Shown: positions 9,342 to 18,612, numbered from the stretch's first letter. The stretch: DNA of 64,000 nucleotides from Allobosea robiniae (GCF_900102525.1 NZ_FNBZ01000004.1:372001-436000), one strand, 5' to 3'. The notes: a model not told the origin generated them from the letters alone. Program-made: numbers and translations.

Positions 9342-10550
9342 GTGTTGTATCATCGGCACCTCGCACCGATCCTGCGGTTCAAGACACGGGCCTTCGCGGT
9401 CCTGCTGCCGCTTGCGCTCGCCGCCTGCGGCGGCGGCACCTCGGGCCTGCCGGGCTTCGATTCGGGCACGCCCGCAGCCGGCGGCGCCGCGCCGACCGGG
9501 CAGACCATCGGCACCGGCAAGGTCAAGGTCGGCCTGATCCTGCCGCTGACCGCCGAGGGCCAGGGCGCGGTCGTCGGCAATTCGCTCAAGAACGCCGCCG
9601 AGATGGCGCTGGCCGAATTCCCGAATGCCGACCTGACCCTGCTGGTCAAGGACGATCGCGGCACGCCGGACGGCGCCCGCGCCGCCGCGCAGGAAGCCCT
9701 GTCGGAAGGGGCCGAACTGATCGTCGGCCCGCTCTTCGCGCCCTCGGTCCAGGCGGCCGGGCAGGTGGCACGCGGCGCCAACAAGCCGGTGATCGCCTTC
9801 TCCAGCGATTCCAACGTCGCCTCGCGCGGCGTCTACCTGCTCTCCTTCCCGCCCGAGAACGACGTCAACCGCGTGATCGGCTACGCCGCCCAGCAGGGCC
9901 GCAAGTCCTTCGCGGCGCTGGTGCCGGACACCGCCTATGGCAAGGTGGTCGAGGCCGCCTTCCAGCAGGCCGTCGCCAATCGCGGCGCACGCGTCGCCGC
10001 GATCGAGCGCTTCAGTGCCGACCCGGCCGCGATGAAGGCCGCGATCCAGCGCCTGATGCCCTCGCTCGCCCAGGCCGATGCGCTGTTCGTGCCGGCCGCC
10101 GCCGACGCCATGCCGACGCTCGGCCAGCTCCTGCAGGAGGCCGGCTACAACCCCGCCAAGGTCAAGCCGCTCGGCACCGGCGTCTGGAACGATGCGGGCA
10201 TCGCGCGCGTGCCGGCTATCCAGGGCGGCTGGTTCGCCTCGCCCGACACCGCCGGCTTCAACGCCTTCGCCGGGCGCTACCAGCAGCGCTTCAACGGCGC
10301 GCCGACCCGCACCGCGACGCTGGCCTATGACGCGGTCTCGCTGGCGGCGGCGCTGGCGCGCACGCAAGGCTCGCAGCGCTTCTCGGAAGCCGTGCTGACC
10401 AACGGTTCCGGCTTCGCCGGGGCGGACGGCGTCTTCCGCTTCCGCCCGGACGGGCAGGTCGAGCGCGGGCTCGCCGTGCTGGAACTGCGCAACGGCCAGA
10501 TCGTCACGATCAACGCCGCGCCGCGCGATCTCGGCCCGCGCTCGCAATAA
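9342..10550 (+). CDS. LpoA-like penicillin-binding protein activator lipoprotein
   Basis: A 402-residue lipoprotein with a periplasmic-binding-protein type I fold. The GTG at 9342 follows GGAG by seven bases. The signal peptide ends in LALAAC, so Cys29 is the predicted lipidated residue. The mature part starts VKVGLILPLTAEGQGA, as in Peripla_BP_6 and LpoA proteins. Divergent pairing with rsmI and yraN matches the E. coli rsmI-lpoA-yraN locus and favours an LpoA-type role (stimulating a peptidoglycan synthase) over an amino-acid ABC binding protein; there are no permease or ATPase genes beside it. Confidence 0.82.
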   Translation: MLYHRHLAPILRFKTRAFAVLLPLALAACGGGTSGLPGFDSGTPAAGGAAPTGQTIGTGKVKVGLILPLTAEGQGAVVGNSLKNAAEMALAEFPNADLTLLVKDDRGTPDGARAAAQEALSEGAELIVGPLFAPSVQAAGQVARGANKPVIAFSSDSNVASRGVYLLSFPPENDVNRVIGYAAQQGRKSFAALVPDTAYGKVVEAAFQQAVANRGARVAAIERFSADPAAMKAAIQRLMPSLAQADALFVPAAADAMPTLGQLLQEAGYNPAKVKPLGTGVWNDAGIARVPAIQGGWFASPDTAGFNAFAGRYQQRFNGAPTRTATLAYDAVSLAAALARTQGSQRFSEAVLTNGSGFAGADGVFRFRPDGQVERGLAVLELRNGQIVTINAAPRDLGPRSQ

Positions 10551-10565
10551 GACGCCCAACGAAAA

Positions 10566-10590
10566 CGGCCGGGCAAGGCCCGGCCGCTTC
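10566..10590 (-). terminator. intrinsic terminator between convergent genes
   Basis: A 9-bp perfect stem (CGGCCGGGC / GCCCGGCCG) with a 3-base loop lies 15 bases after the LpoA-like gene and 24 bases after the redoxin stop. On the minus strand the stem is followed by GTTTTC, so it best serves the redoxin operon; in the plus direction the U-tract is weak. Confidence 0.65.
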
Positions 10591-10613
10591 CTCATCACGA
10601 TGGGTGACGGGCC

Positions 10614-11249
10614 TCAGCTCAGCGGCGCGTATTTCACCACGCAGCCATAGGCCTTGGTGCTGGCTTCCGAGACCGGCTTGCCGGCCTTGAGCTCTGCGAC
10701 GGCCTGGCGGACATAGCTCTTGGCGCCTTGGAGGCTCGATGCCGCCGAGGTCGGCTTGTCGTCGATCGCGCCCATATAGGCGAGCGTGCCCTTGGGATCG
10801 ATGATGTACATATGCGGGGTGGTCTGGGCGCCATAGGCCCGCGCGACCTTGCTGTTCGGGTCGAGCAGGATGCCGGCCGGCGCGGCATTGCGCTGGACCG
10901 TGAGTTCCTTCGCCTTGGCGGCATCGACATGGCCCTGCTCGCCCTGCGGCGAGGAGATCACCGAGAGCCAGACCACGCCCTCCTTGGCCATGTCCTTCTG
11001 CAGGTTCTGCATGGTCGCGCTGTTGTAGTGCTTCCGGACATAGGGGCAGTCATGGTTGGTCCATTCGAGGATCACCGTCTTGCCGGCGAATTCCGAGAGG
11101 TTGCGCGTCTTGCCCTCGACATCGACCGCCTGGAAGGCGGGGGCGGGGGCACCGACCTTGGCCGCACCTTGCGCGAAGGCCGCTGCCGGGAAGGCGAGGC
11201 CGGCGAGGGCGAGGCCGGCGATGAAAGTCTGTCTGGTCAGGCTTTGCAT
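10614..11249 (-). CDS. exported thioredoxin-fold redoxin with two distant cysteines
   Basis: A 211-residue protein with a signal peptide (cleavage near AAFAQ) and an AhpC/TSA-like redoxin domain. The usual thioredoxin CxxC is replaced by NHDCPYVRKHY (Cys68), and a second cysteine sits at residue 203 in AYGCVVKY near the C-terminus. This layout suggests a peroxiredoxin-like cycle with a resolving cysteine. It lies 29 bases downstream of a ScsB/DsbD-type transporter on the same strand, so it is probably that transporter's periplasmic client. Family known as 'thioredoxin family protein'; substrate unknown. Confidence 0.85.
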   Translation of the reverse strand: MQSLTRQTFIAGLALAGLAFPAAAFAQGAAKVGAPAPAFQAVDVEGKTRNLSEFAGKTVILEWTNHDCPYVRKHYNSATMQNLQKDMAKEGVVWLSVISSPQGEQGHVDAAKAKELTVQRNAAPAGILLDPNSKVARAYGAQTTPHMYIIDPKGTLAYMGAIDDKPTSAASSLQGAKSYVRQAVAELKAGKPVSEASTKAYGCVVKYAPLS

Positions 11250-11278
11250 GTCTGTCTCCCTTGGTTGATGTCGAAAAC

Positions 11279-13444
11279 CTATGGCAGTGCTGCCGTCTTC
11301 GCGTTGCGGCCGGCTGCACGTTCGGCCGCGGCGATCAGCCCATCCACAGTCAGTAGCTGCGGCAGGATCTCGGCCTGTGCCTCCTTACGGGCGGGGTAGA
11401 ACAGATAGAGCGGCACGCCGGCGCGGCCCTGCTCGGCCAGCGCCTTGGCGATGCGGCTGTCGCGATTGGTCCAGTCGGCCTTGAGATAGACGACGCCGAG
11501 CCTGGCGAAGGCATCCTTCACCTCCTGCCGGGAGAGCGCGACGCGCTCGTTGGCGATGCAGGTGATGCACCAGGCCGCGGTGAAGTTGACGAAAACCGGC
11601 TTGCCCTGCGCTTGTAAGGCCGCGACCCGCTCGGGCGACCAGGCCTCGATATCGCCGGCCCGCGCCTCGGTCGCCGCACCGGGAACGGCATTCTGCACAG
11701 TGAACCAGCCGGCGCCGAGCACGACCAGCGCCGCCAGAACCGAGCCGAAGGCACGTCGCGCGAACGATCCGCGTGTCACGCCGATAAGCCAGACGGCGAA
11801 ACCCGCCGCCAGCACCGCGACGAGCGCCGCGAGCACGCCCTGCGGGCCGCTCTGCACCGACGCAACCCAGATCAGCCAGATCGCGGTCGCGAACATCGGG
11901 AAGGCGAAGGCCTGTTTCAGCACCAGCATCCAGCGGCCGGGCTTCGGCAGCAGGCGCAGCAGGCCCGGAGCGAAGGAGAGCGCGACCACCGGCAGCGCGA
12001 AGCCCAGCGCCAGTGCGAGGAAGACGGAGAGAGCGACGGCCGGCGGCTGCGTGACCGCATAGCCCATCGCCGCACCCATGAAGGGCGCCGTGCAGGGCGT
12101 CGCGACCACGACCGCGAGCACGCCGGTCATGAAGGCACCAAGCCGCCCGCCCCGGCTGGCGAGGCCGTCACCGAGCCCGGTGACGGAGGTGCCGATCTCG
12201 AAGGCGCCGAGCAGGTTGAGGCCGATCAGGACCATCACCACCGCCAGCGCGATGACGAGCGGCGGGGACTGGAGCTGGAAACCCCAGCCGACGCTGCTGC
12301 CGAGGCTGCCCAGCGCGATCACCGCGCCGGCCAGCACCATGAAGGTGACGAGCACGCCGCCCATGAAGAGCAGGCCCTGCTCCCGGACCTCCGAACGGCT
12401 GCGATGCGCGAGCTGCGCGAAGCCGAGCGCCTTGATGAACAGCACCGGCAGGACGCAGGGCATCAGGTTGAGGATCAGGCCGCCGGCAAAAGCGAAAGCC
12501 AGCGCCGCCCAGAGCGTCAGGTCGGCGCCCTCGGCCGGCATCGGAATCCGCACCACGGCCGGGCGCGCTTCAGGCGCCGCTGCCATACCTGCCGCCATCA
12601 GAGCCGGATCGGCATCGGCGAGCAGCGTCACAGCCCGCGGCGTCCCCTCCTCGGTAAAGGTGAGGATGCCGGAGATTTCCGGCTTCGCCAGCTTGAAGGC
12701 ACTCGAACGGGTCAGCGTCAGTGCAGGCTTGTCGCCGGCCGCGAAAGGCTGCTCGGCCGCATGCTCGATCAGCGTATCGGAAACAGGGAAGAAGCGCAGA
12801 TCGGCGGCGCCTGCCGGCAGACCGGGCAGATCGAGAACGAGCTTGCCGGCATCGTCGCGGAGCTTGCCGCGGAAGGCGGCCGGCTTGGGCAGCGCCGCGA
12901 TGGCGGCATCGATGCGCGCCTCTGCCGCCTGATCGACTGCGCTTGCGGTGCTGATCGGAAGCTCCAGCGAGAAGGAGCCTTCCTCGGGAATGCAGATCTT
13001 TTCGCAGACCAGCCAGGTCGCCTCGGCCTTCAGGGCGAAAGTCTCACCGGGCCTGGCATCCGCCGGCACGGTGATCTCGAGCGGCAGCAGGACCGTGCCC
13101 TCGAAGCCGAAATTGACGAGGGGCTCGACCCGGATCGCCTTCGGCGCCGGCCACTGGATCTCGCCCGCGGTCGCGCCGGCCGGCAGGTCCCATTTGATCT
13201 GGGTCGGCTCGCCGGAATCGCCGGGGTTCAGCCAATAGGTATGCCAGTGCGGCGCGAGCTTCTGGACGAGCGCGAGCTTGAAGCGCTCGCCGGGCGCGAC
13301 CGCGTCCCGGCTCGACAGCAAGGTCGCAGTGACGCGCGGCGAGGTGACGGGAGCGGATTCGGCGGCAACCGCCAGGCCGGGAACCAGCAGTCCCAGCGCC
13401 AGCGCTGCGCCGTGCAGGAAACGCTTGCCTAGATATCGCCGCAT
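11279..13444 (-). CDS. ScsB/DsbD-type thiol:disulfide interchange protein
   Basis: A 721-residue electron transporter from cytoplasmic thioredoxin to periplasmic clients. From the ATG at 13444 it has a signal peptide (ending near LAVAAES), a periplasmic N-domain with Cys147/Cys151 (LVCEKICIPEE), a membrane core with Cys330 (LNLMPCVLPV) and Cys451 (VATPCTAPF), and a C-terminal thioredoxin domain with AAWCITC (about 626/629). All three redox pairs are therefore present. The long N-domain is of ScsB rather than classical DsbD type. In-frame ATGs at 13468 and further upstream are possible starts. The redoxin gene follows immediately. Confidence 0.92.
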   Translation of the reverse strand: MRRYLGKRFLHGAALALGLLVPGLAVAAESAPVTSPRVTATLLSSRDAVAPGERFKLALVQKLAPHWHTYWLNPGDSGEPTQIKWDLPAGATAGEIQWPAPKAIRVEPLVNFGFEGTVLLPLEITVPADARPGETFALKAEATWLVCEKICIPEEGSFSLELPISTASAVDQAAEARIDAAIAALPKPAAFRGKLRDDAGKLVLDLPGLPAGAADLRFFPVSDTLIEHAAEQPFAAGDKPALTLTRSSAFKLAKPEISGILTFTEEGTPRAVTLLADADPALMAAGMAAAPEARPAVVRIPMPAEGADLTLWAALAFAFAGGLILNLMPCVLPVLFIKALGFAQLAHRSRSEVREQGLLFMGGVLVTFMVLAGAVIALGSLGSSVGWGFQLQSPPLVIALAVVMVLIGLNLLGAFEIGTSVTGLGDGLASRGGRLGAFMTGVLAVVVATPCTAPFMGAAMGYAVTQPPAVALSVFLALALGFALPVVALSFAPGLLRLLPKPGRWMLVLKQAFAFPMFATAIWLIWVASVQSGPQGVLAALVAVLAAGFAVWLIGVTRGSFARRAFGSVLAALVVLGAGWFTVQNAVPGAATEARAGDIEAWSPERVAALQAQGKPVFVNFTAAWCITCIANERVALSRQEVKDAFARLGVVYLKADWTNRDSRIAKALAEQGRAGVPLYLFYPARKEAQAEILPQLLTVDGLIAAAERAAGRNAKTAALP

Positions 13445-13574
13445 GATGCCGTCGCCATCCCTGAACATCCCGACCCCATGCCTCATTCCGCCCTCACCTG
13501 CCAATGACAAGGCAGTGAGGCGGGGTCGCGGGCATTCTGGGCGATCCGCCTTCGGGAGGCAGCGTGCCATGGTG

Positions 13575-13600
13575 TCGCCGCCCCGGTGACGGGGCGGCGA
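13575..13600 (-). terminator. GC-rich hairpin after the ABC importer operon
   Basis: An 11-bp perfect stem (TCGCCGCCCCG / CGGGGCGGCGA) with a 4-base loop lies a few bases beyond the ATPase stop codon. There is no T-run on the minus strand, so it may be a Rho-assisted or RNA-stabilising hairpin rather than a classical intrinsic terminator. Confidence 0.4.
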
Positions 13601-13606
13601 GGCCGT

Positions 13607-14362
13607 TCAGATCGCGGCGCCGTCCGTGACGATGTCGGCGCCGAGGCCCTGGCGGACCGCGCGCACGATCTCGGCCTCCGCCGCGGCGCCACGCCGGCGC
13701 GGACGGCTCGCGTCGATGCGGTGCTCGGCGATGATCTGGCCGGGGGCGCCCGAGAGGACCACGACGCGGTCGGCGAGATAGGCGGCCTCGTCGATATCAT
13801 GGGTGACGAAGAGCACGGTCTTGCCGGTGCGCTGCCAGACGCGGATCAGTTCGTCCTGCAGGTTTTCGCGCGTCAGGGCATCCAGCGCCGAGAAGGGCTC
13901 GTCCATCAGCAAGATTTCCGGCTCGACGGCGAGCGCGCGGGCCAGCGAGACGCGCTGGCGCTGGCCGCCCGAGAGCTGATGCGGCCAGCGCTGAGCGAGT
14001 GGCGCGAGACCGACGAGGTCGAGCATCGCCGCCGCCTTGGCGAGGCGCTCGGCACGGGGCGCACGGCCTTCGAGCCCGAAGCCGACATTGGAGACGACCT
14101 TGCGCCAGGGCAGCAGCCGCGAATCCTGGAAGACCAACGCGACAGGCCGGCGCGCTTTGTCCTTCGCGTTGATGACGACCTCGCCGCCGCTCGGCTTGGC
14201 GAGGCCGGCGATGACGCGCAGCAAGGTCGACTTGCCGACGCCGGAGGGGCCGACGATCGCCAGGAATTCGCCGCGCCCGACCGAAAGGTCGAGCTTGCGC
14301 AGGACTTCGGTGTCCTCGCCGTCGCGCTTGAAGGTCAGCGACAGGCCTTTGATTTCGATCAC
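13607..14362 (-). CDS. SsuB/TauB-type ABC importer ATPase
   Basis: A 251-residue ATPase with Walker A GPSGVGKST, Q-loop VFQDSRLL, signature LSGGQRQRVSLARAL, Walker B ILLMDEP and the switch histidine in FVTHDIDEA. These belong to the nitrate/sulfonate/taurine (SsuB, TauB) subfamily. I chose the GTG at 14362, which overlaps the permease stop (GTGA) and is preceded by GGAAAG; an ATG at 14383 would add seven residues inside the permease gene. The C-terminal tail after residue about 220 contains an RPRRRGAAAEAE stretch. It energises the permease and binding protein encoded upstream. Confidence 0.9.
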   Translation of the reverse strand: MIEIKGLSLTFKRDGEDTEVLRKLDLSVGRGEFLAIVGPSGVGKSTLLRVIAGLAKPSGGEVVINAKDKARRPVALVFQDSRLLPWRKVVSNVGFGLEGRAPRAERLAKAAAMLDLVGLAPLAQRWPHQLSGGQRQRVSLARALAVEPEILLMDEPFSALDALTRENLQDELIRVWQRTGKTVLFVTHDIDEAAYLADRVVVLSGAPGQIIAEHRIDASRPRRRGAAAEAEIVRAVRQGLGADIVTDGAAI

Positions 14363-15111
14363 GCTTTCCAACGCAGCACCCATTTCTGGAAGGCGACGAA
14401 ACCGGTGTCGAGCAGGCCGTAGAGCGCCGCCATCGTCAGCATGTAGACCACGACGATATCGGTCGCGAGCAGGCTCGAGGCCTGCATCATGCGTTGGCCG
14501 ACACCGGCGACGCCGAAGATCTCGGCCGCGACTACCGCCATCCAGGCCTGGCCGAGCGCCGTCCTGATGCCGACGAGGATGCCGGGCAAGGCAGCCGGCA
14601 AGAGGATCTTGAACAGGCGCTGCCAGGGGGAGCGGAAGCCGAAGGCATCGGCGACCTCGATGAGATCGCGGTCGACGCCGCGGATCGCGCCCTGCGCCGC
14701 GAAGAAGACGATCCAGAACACGCCGATCGCGATGATGAAGACCGCCGCGCCCGGCGTGACGCCGAACCAGATGATGGCGAAGGGCACCCAGGCGAGGCCG
14801 GGAATCGGGCGTAGGACCCGGACGACCCAGGCCGTCGCCTCCTCGGCGATCCGGGACATACCGATGAGCACGCCGAATGCGATGCCGAGACCGGCGCCGA
14901 CGAAGAGTCCAACAAAGTAGTGCCAGAGCGAACCCAGTATGGCCGAGAGCCAGGCGCCGGACGAGAGCTCCCGCATGAAGGCCTTCGGCAGGGCGCTCGG
15001 CCCCGGCAGGAAGGCCGGATTCACCCATCCGAAGAACGGCATCGCCTCCCAGAGCAGGAGGAAGGCGACGAGGCCCAGAAGGGCGAGGGCCGGAGCCCGC
15101 AAGCTGCTCAC
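14359..15111 (-). CDS. SsuC/TauC-type ABC importer permease
   Basis: A 250-residue inner-membrane permease with about six helices and the EAA-like cytoplasmic loop (about residues 150-180: DLIEVADAFGFRSPWQ then PAALPGILVGIR). It belongs to the BPD_transp_1 family that carries sulfonates, taurine, nitrate or thiamine precursors. The start is a GTG four bases after the binding-protein stop. It sits between binding protein and ATPase in one leftward operon. Confidence 0.9.
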   Translation of the reverse strand: MSSLRAPALALLGLVAFLLLWEAMPFFGWVNPAFLPGPSALPKAFMRELSSGAWLSAILGSLWHYFVGLFVGAGLGIAFGVLIGMSRIAEEATAWVVRVLRPIPGLAWVPFAIIWFGVTPGAAVFIIAIGVFWIVFFAAQGAIRGVDRDLIEVADAFGFRSPWQRLFKILLPAALPGILVGIRTALGQAWMAVVAAEIFGVAGVGQRMMQASSLLATDIVVVYMLTMAALYGLLDTGFVAFQKWVLRWKA

Positions 15112-15115
15112 GATC

Positions 15116-16141
15116 TCAGCCGCCCGCCTTGACCGCGCGATCGTAGTACTGGGTCTCGAACAGCCCGTCGAAGGGGAGTTCCTTCTCCAGCGAGCCGAGC
15201 TTGACCTGGTAGGCCTGCATGGCGCGGGCGGGCTCGATGATCTTGCGTGGGTCGATCTCGAAGCGGCTCGCCGGCGAAACCAGCGCCTTCTGGATCAGCT
15301 CGGGATCGACGATGCCCTTGCCGAGCGCCGCGCCGACATGGGACGCAGCCTTCGTCGGATCGGCCTTGATCAGCGCGGCCGCCTTGACGAGGCCGGAGAC
15401 GAGGTTCTGCACGGCCTGCGGATTCTTGGTGGCGAAGGCGCCGGAGACGGCGACGACCGTGCCGGGCTGGCCGGGGAAGACCTCCTCGCCGCCGGCGATC
15501 AGCTTGATCTGCGGGTTGCGGGTCTGGAGGATCGTCAGCGCCGGCTCGCGGACCGAGCCGCCATCGACCGCGGCGGCCAGGATCGCCTGCTGGGTCGCGT
15601 CGATGCCCATCGGCACGATCTCGACATCAGCCTTGTCGACCTTCGCGACCTCCCAGAGCCAGTATTGCAGCGTTGTGTTCGGCACCGAGCCCGCCGGCTG
15701 GGTCGCGAGGCGCGCAGCCTTGCCGGTGGCAGTGCGGAAGGCCTTGAAGGCCGCGGCGGCGTTCGTGCCGGCCGTGAAGAACTTGGTGAGCGAGGGCGCG
15801 CTGACAACGACGTTCTCGCCGACCGCTGTCGAGGCGACGACGCGGATATCGACGCCGCGCGAGCGTGCAACGGCGAGCGGCGCGACGCCGGCGACATAGA
15901 CGTCGATCGTGCCCGACGCGAGCGCCTGGATCATGTTCGGGCCGGATTCGAAGACGGTGACCGCGACGTCGATGCCGCCCTGCTTGAGCCAGCCCTCGCC
16001 ATTGGCGACGAAGAACGGCGCCGTACCGACGACGGGGATGTAGCCGACACGCGCCGCGACGCTCTGGGCACGGGCCGGGCCGGCGAAGGGCATGGCCGCC
16101 GCGAGGCTCGACCCGGCGATGAGGAACTGGCGGCGATCCAT
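15116..16141 (-). CDS. SsuA/NMT1-like ABC substrate-binding protein
   Basis: A 341-residue periplasmic binding protein with a Tat-like or Sec signal (MDRRQFLIAGSSLAAAM, cleavage near ARAQ). The mature part has VGYIPVVGTAPFFVANGEG and ASGTIDVYVAG, the layout of SsuA/TauA/NMT1 proteins. The twin arginine is RRQF, close to the RRxFL Tat pattern. It is the first gene of the importer operon and is divergent from an Lrp/AsnC regulator across a 160-base region holding dyad repeats. The ligand (sulfonate, amino acid derivative or other) cannot be read from sequence. Confidence 0.88.
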   Translation of the reverse strand: MDRRQFLIAGSSLAAAMPFAGPARAQSVAARVGYIPVVGTAPFFVANGEGWLKQGGIDVAVTVFESGPNMIQALASGTIDVYVAGVAPLAVARSRGVDIRVVASTAVGENVVVSAPSLTKFFTAGTNAAAAFKAFRTATGKAARLATQPAGSVPNTTLQYWLWEVAKVDKADVEIVPMGIDATQQAILAAAVDGGSVREPALTILQTRNPQIKLIAGGEEVFPGQPGTVVAVSGAFATKNPQAVQNLVSGLVKAAALIKADPTKAASHVGAALGKGIVDPELIQKALVSPASRFEIDPRKIIEPARAMQAYQVKLGSLEKELPFDGLFETQYYDRAVKAGG

Positions 16142-16193
16142 CGTTCAAATCCTTCTCGAAAACAGGCCCGAACGAGCCCCCATTGACAGATTG

Positions 16194-16279
16194 AGAAAAG
16201 GATTTTCTATCTGGATGCAATAGATCAGCTAGAAAAAGATATTTCATCTCTTTCTTGCGAAATCTGCGAAACGAATTTC
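16194..16279. promoter_or_regulatory. three A/T-rich dyads in the importer/Lrp divergent region
   Basis: Inside a locally AT-rich interval are three inverted repeats: AGAAAA-N3-TTTTCT (16194-16208), GAAA-N6-TTTC (16232-16245) and GAAA-N4-TTTC (16268-16279). Their centres are about 37 and 35 bases apart. A/T-rich dyads in a row fit Lrp/AsnC regulators, which bind as multimers and wrap DNA. They probably control both the importer and the regulator gene. No effector can be inferred. Confidence 0.55.
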
Positions 16280-16301
16280 TCCAGATAGCGAGCTTGAGAG
16301 A

Positions 16302-16769
16302 ATGGACGCCATAGACCGCAAGATCCTCACCGTGCTCCAGGCGGACGCGAATATCTCGATCGCGGAGCTTGCCGACCGCGTCGGGCTCTCGCAGACCCCG
16401 TGCTGGAAGCGCATTCAGAAGCTCGAACAGGCCGGGGTGATCCTGAAGCGCGTCGCCTTGGTAGCACCCGAGAAGATCGGGCTCGGGCTCACCGTCTTCG
16501 TCCAGATCGAGACGGCGGATCATTCCGGCCCGTGGCTGGACAAGTTCGCCCAGATGGTCGCGGCGATGCCGGAGGTGATGGAGTTCTACCGGATGGCGGG
16601 CGATGTCGATTACATGCTGCGCGTCGTCGTCGCCGACATGGCCGCCTATGACGGCTTCTACAAGAAGCTGATCGAGACGATCCCGCTCAAGAACGTGACC
16701 TCGCGCTTCGCGATGGAGCGGATCAAGGCGACGACGGCCTACAAGGTGCCCGATCTGCCCCGCACCTGA
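16302..16769 (+). CDS. Lrp/AsnC family transcriptional regulator
   Basis: A 155-residue regulator: N-terminal winged helix-turn-helix (MDAIDRKILTVLQADAN, then IAELADRVGLSQTPCWKRI) and a C-terminal RAM effector domain (residues about 70-150, with the GDVDYMLRVVV strand). It is divergent from the SsuABC-like importer and only 22 bases downstream of the last dyad, so autoregulation and control of the importer are likely. Length and the QTPCWKRI recognition helix match the Lrp subfamily closely. The amino-acid ligand is unknown. Confidence 0.93.
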   Translation: MDAIDRKILTVLQADANISIAELADRVGLSQTPCWKRIQKLEQAGVILKRVALVAPEKIGLGLTVFVQIETADHSGPWLDKFAQMVAAMPEVMEFYRMAGDVDYMLRVVVADMAAYDGFYKKLIETIPLKNVTSRFAMERIKATTAYKVPDLPRT

Positions 16770-16861
16770 GGAAGACCGGATAACGCGCGGCGCATGACAG
16801 CGCGGCGCGGCTGGTGCTACGTAACGGACAGTTCGCCATTCGCGCTGCCCGAGGAGCCGTT

Positions 16862-18136
16862 TTGTCCGCTTCCCGCTCCGTTCTCCTGATCATCGGCGGC
16901 GGCATCGCCGCCTACAAGATGCTGGAGGTCATCCGCCGATTGAAGGATCGCGGCATCGCCTCGCGCTGCATCGTGACCAAGGCCGGCGAGCAGTTCGTGA
17001 CGCCGCTCACCGTCTCGTCGCTGGCGGGCGAGCGCTGCTTCACCGACATGTTCTCGCTGACGGACGAGGCCGATATCGGCCATATCCAGCTCTCGCGCTC
17101 GTCCGACCTCGTCGTGGTCGCGCCCGCGACCGCCGACCTGATCGCCAAGATGGCGAACGGGCTCGCCGACGACCTCGCCTCGACGGCGCTGCTCGCCACC
17201 GACAAGCGCGTGCTGATCGCGCCGGCGATGAACCCGCGCATGTGGCAGCACCCGGCGACGCGGCGGAACATGGCGCAGCTCGAAAAGGACGGCATTCTGG
17301 TCGTCGGCCCGAATGTCGGGGCGATGGCCGAGCGCGGCGAGAGCGGGCCGGGCCGCATGGCCGAGCCGCCGGAAATCCTCGCTGCGATCGAGCTAGCGCT
17401 CGCCGGCGAGAAGCCCAATGCGCAGCGCGCCATCGGCTTCCTCGGCCGGCTGCCAGGCGGCGAGCATGCGACCGGCGCGCTCGCCGGGCGACATGTGCTG
17501 ATCACCTCCGGGCCGACGCATGAGCCGATCGACCCCGTGCGCTACATCGCCAACCGTTCCTCCGGGAAGCAGGGCCATGCCATCGCTGCCGCGGCAGCCG
17601 CGGCCGGCGCGCGGGTCACGCTGATCAGCGGGCCGGTCAGCCTGCCCGATCCGGCGGGGGTCGAGACCATCCATGTCGAATCGGCCCGCGAGATGCTCAA
17701 CGCCGTCGAGACGGCGCTGCCGGCCGATATCGCGATATTCGCGGCGGCTGTCGCCGACTGGCGCGTCGCCGATGCGGCCTCCGACAAGCTGAAGAAGGAC
17801 GGCAAGGCGCTGCCGCCGCTGTCGCTGGTCGAGAACCCCGACATCCTCGCCACCGTCGCGCATCGCAAGAGCGGGCGCCCGCCGCTGGTCGTCGGTTTTG
17901 CCGCCGAGACGCAGAACGTGATCGACTATGCCCGCGCCAAGCTCGCCAGGAAAGGCTGCGACCTGATCGTCGCCAATGATGTCGGCGGCACCGGCGTGAT
18001 GGGCGGCGACGCCAATACCGTGCATCTCGTCACGACGAGCGGCGTCGAGACCTGGCCGACCCTGCCGAAGGGGGAGGTCGCTACGCGGCTGATCGACCAT
18101 ATCGCCGGGCTCGCGCCGGCCCGGCAGGCGGAGTGA
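16862..18136 (+). CDS. coaBC: bifunctional CoaBC (PPC synthetase/decarboxylase)
   Basis: A 424-residue enzyme that joins 4'-phosphopantothenate to cysteine (CoaB) and decarboxylates the product (CoaC) in CoA synthesis. The N-terminal flavoprotein domain has [10 protein letters not shown], the catalytic histidine in IGHIQLSR and [10 protein letters not shown]. The C-terminal domain has [18 protein letters not shown] and the lysine-rich SDKLKKDG loop. I chose TTG 16862 because AGGAG lies five bases upstream; a GTG at 16814 is possible but would add an unusual N-terminus. The stop is immediately followed by dut, as in E. coli. Confidence 0.93.
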   Translation: MSASRSVLLIIGGGIAAYKMLEVIRRLKDRGIASRCIVTKAGEQFVTPLTVSSLAGERCFTDMFSLTDEADIGHIQLSRSSDLVVVAPATADLIAKMANGLADDLASTALLATDKRVLIAPAMNPRMWQHPATRRNMAQLEKDGILVVGPNVGAMAERGESGPGRMAEPPEILAAIELALAGEKPNAQRAIGFLGRLPGGEHATGALAGRHVLITSGPTHEPIDPVRYIANRSSGKQGHAIAAAAAAAGARVTLISGPVSLPDPAGVETIHVESAREMLNAVETALPADIAIFAAAVADWRVADAASDKLKKDGKALPPLSLVENPDILATVAHRKSGRPPLVVGFAAETQNVIDYARAKLARKGCDLIVANDVGGTGVMGGDANTVHLVTTSGVETWPTLPKGEVATRLIDHIAGLAPARQAE

Positions 18137-18138
18137 CG

Positions 18139-18612
18139 ATGGTCACTGTCCTGCTGCAGCGGCTATCGCATGGCGCCGACCTGCCCTTGCCCGCCTATGA
18201 GACGGCAGGCGCGGCGGGGCTCGATCTGCGGGCCGCCATCGGCGAGCCCGTCATGCTTGCACCCGGTGCGCGGACACTCGTTCCGACCGGGCTCGCGATG
18301 CAACTGCCCGCGGGTTTCGAAGGGCAGGTGCGCCCGCGCTCGGGGCTGGCTCTGCGCCACGGCGTCACTGTCCTGAACGCGCCCGGAACAGTCGACAGCG
18401 ACTATCGCGGCGAGGTCTCGGTCGTGCTGATCAACCATGGCAGCGAGCCTTTCACGGTCACGCGCGGCGATCGGATCGCCCAGCTCGTCATCGCTCCGGT
18501 CAGCCATGCCCGGCTTTCGGAAGTCGAGATGCTCGATGAGACCGCGCGCGGCGCCGGCGGCTACGGCTCGACGGGCGTCAGCGGCGGTGCGAACGCGGGA
18601 GGCCGCCCGTGA
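18139..18612 (+). CDS. dut: dUTP diphosphatase
   Basis: A 157-residue trimeric dUTPase that hydrolyses dUTP to dUMP and keeps uracil out of DNA. All five motifs are visible: [38 protein letters not shown] and [13 protein letters not shown] 18139 has GGAG five bases upstream; a GTG at 18133 overlapping the coaBC stop is an alternative. The coaBC-dut order is widely conserved. The C-terminus overlaps the start of the Rrf2 regulator gene. Confidence 0.96.
   Translation: MVTVLLQRLSHGADLPLPAYETAGAAGLDLRAAIGEPVMLAPGARTLVPTGLAMQLPAGFEGQVRPRSGLALRHGVTVLNAPGTVDSDYRGEVSVVLINHGSEPFTVTRGDRIAQLVIAPVSHARLSEVEMLDETARGAGGYGSTGVSGGANAGGRP

Noticed and set aside
16814..16861. Longer N-terminus for CoaBC from GTG 16814
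   Set aside because: The TTG at 16862 has AGGAG at ideal spacing and gives the usual N-terminus right before the [10 protein letters not shown] motif.
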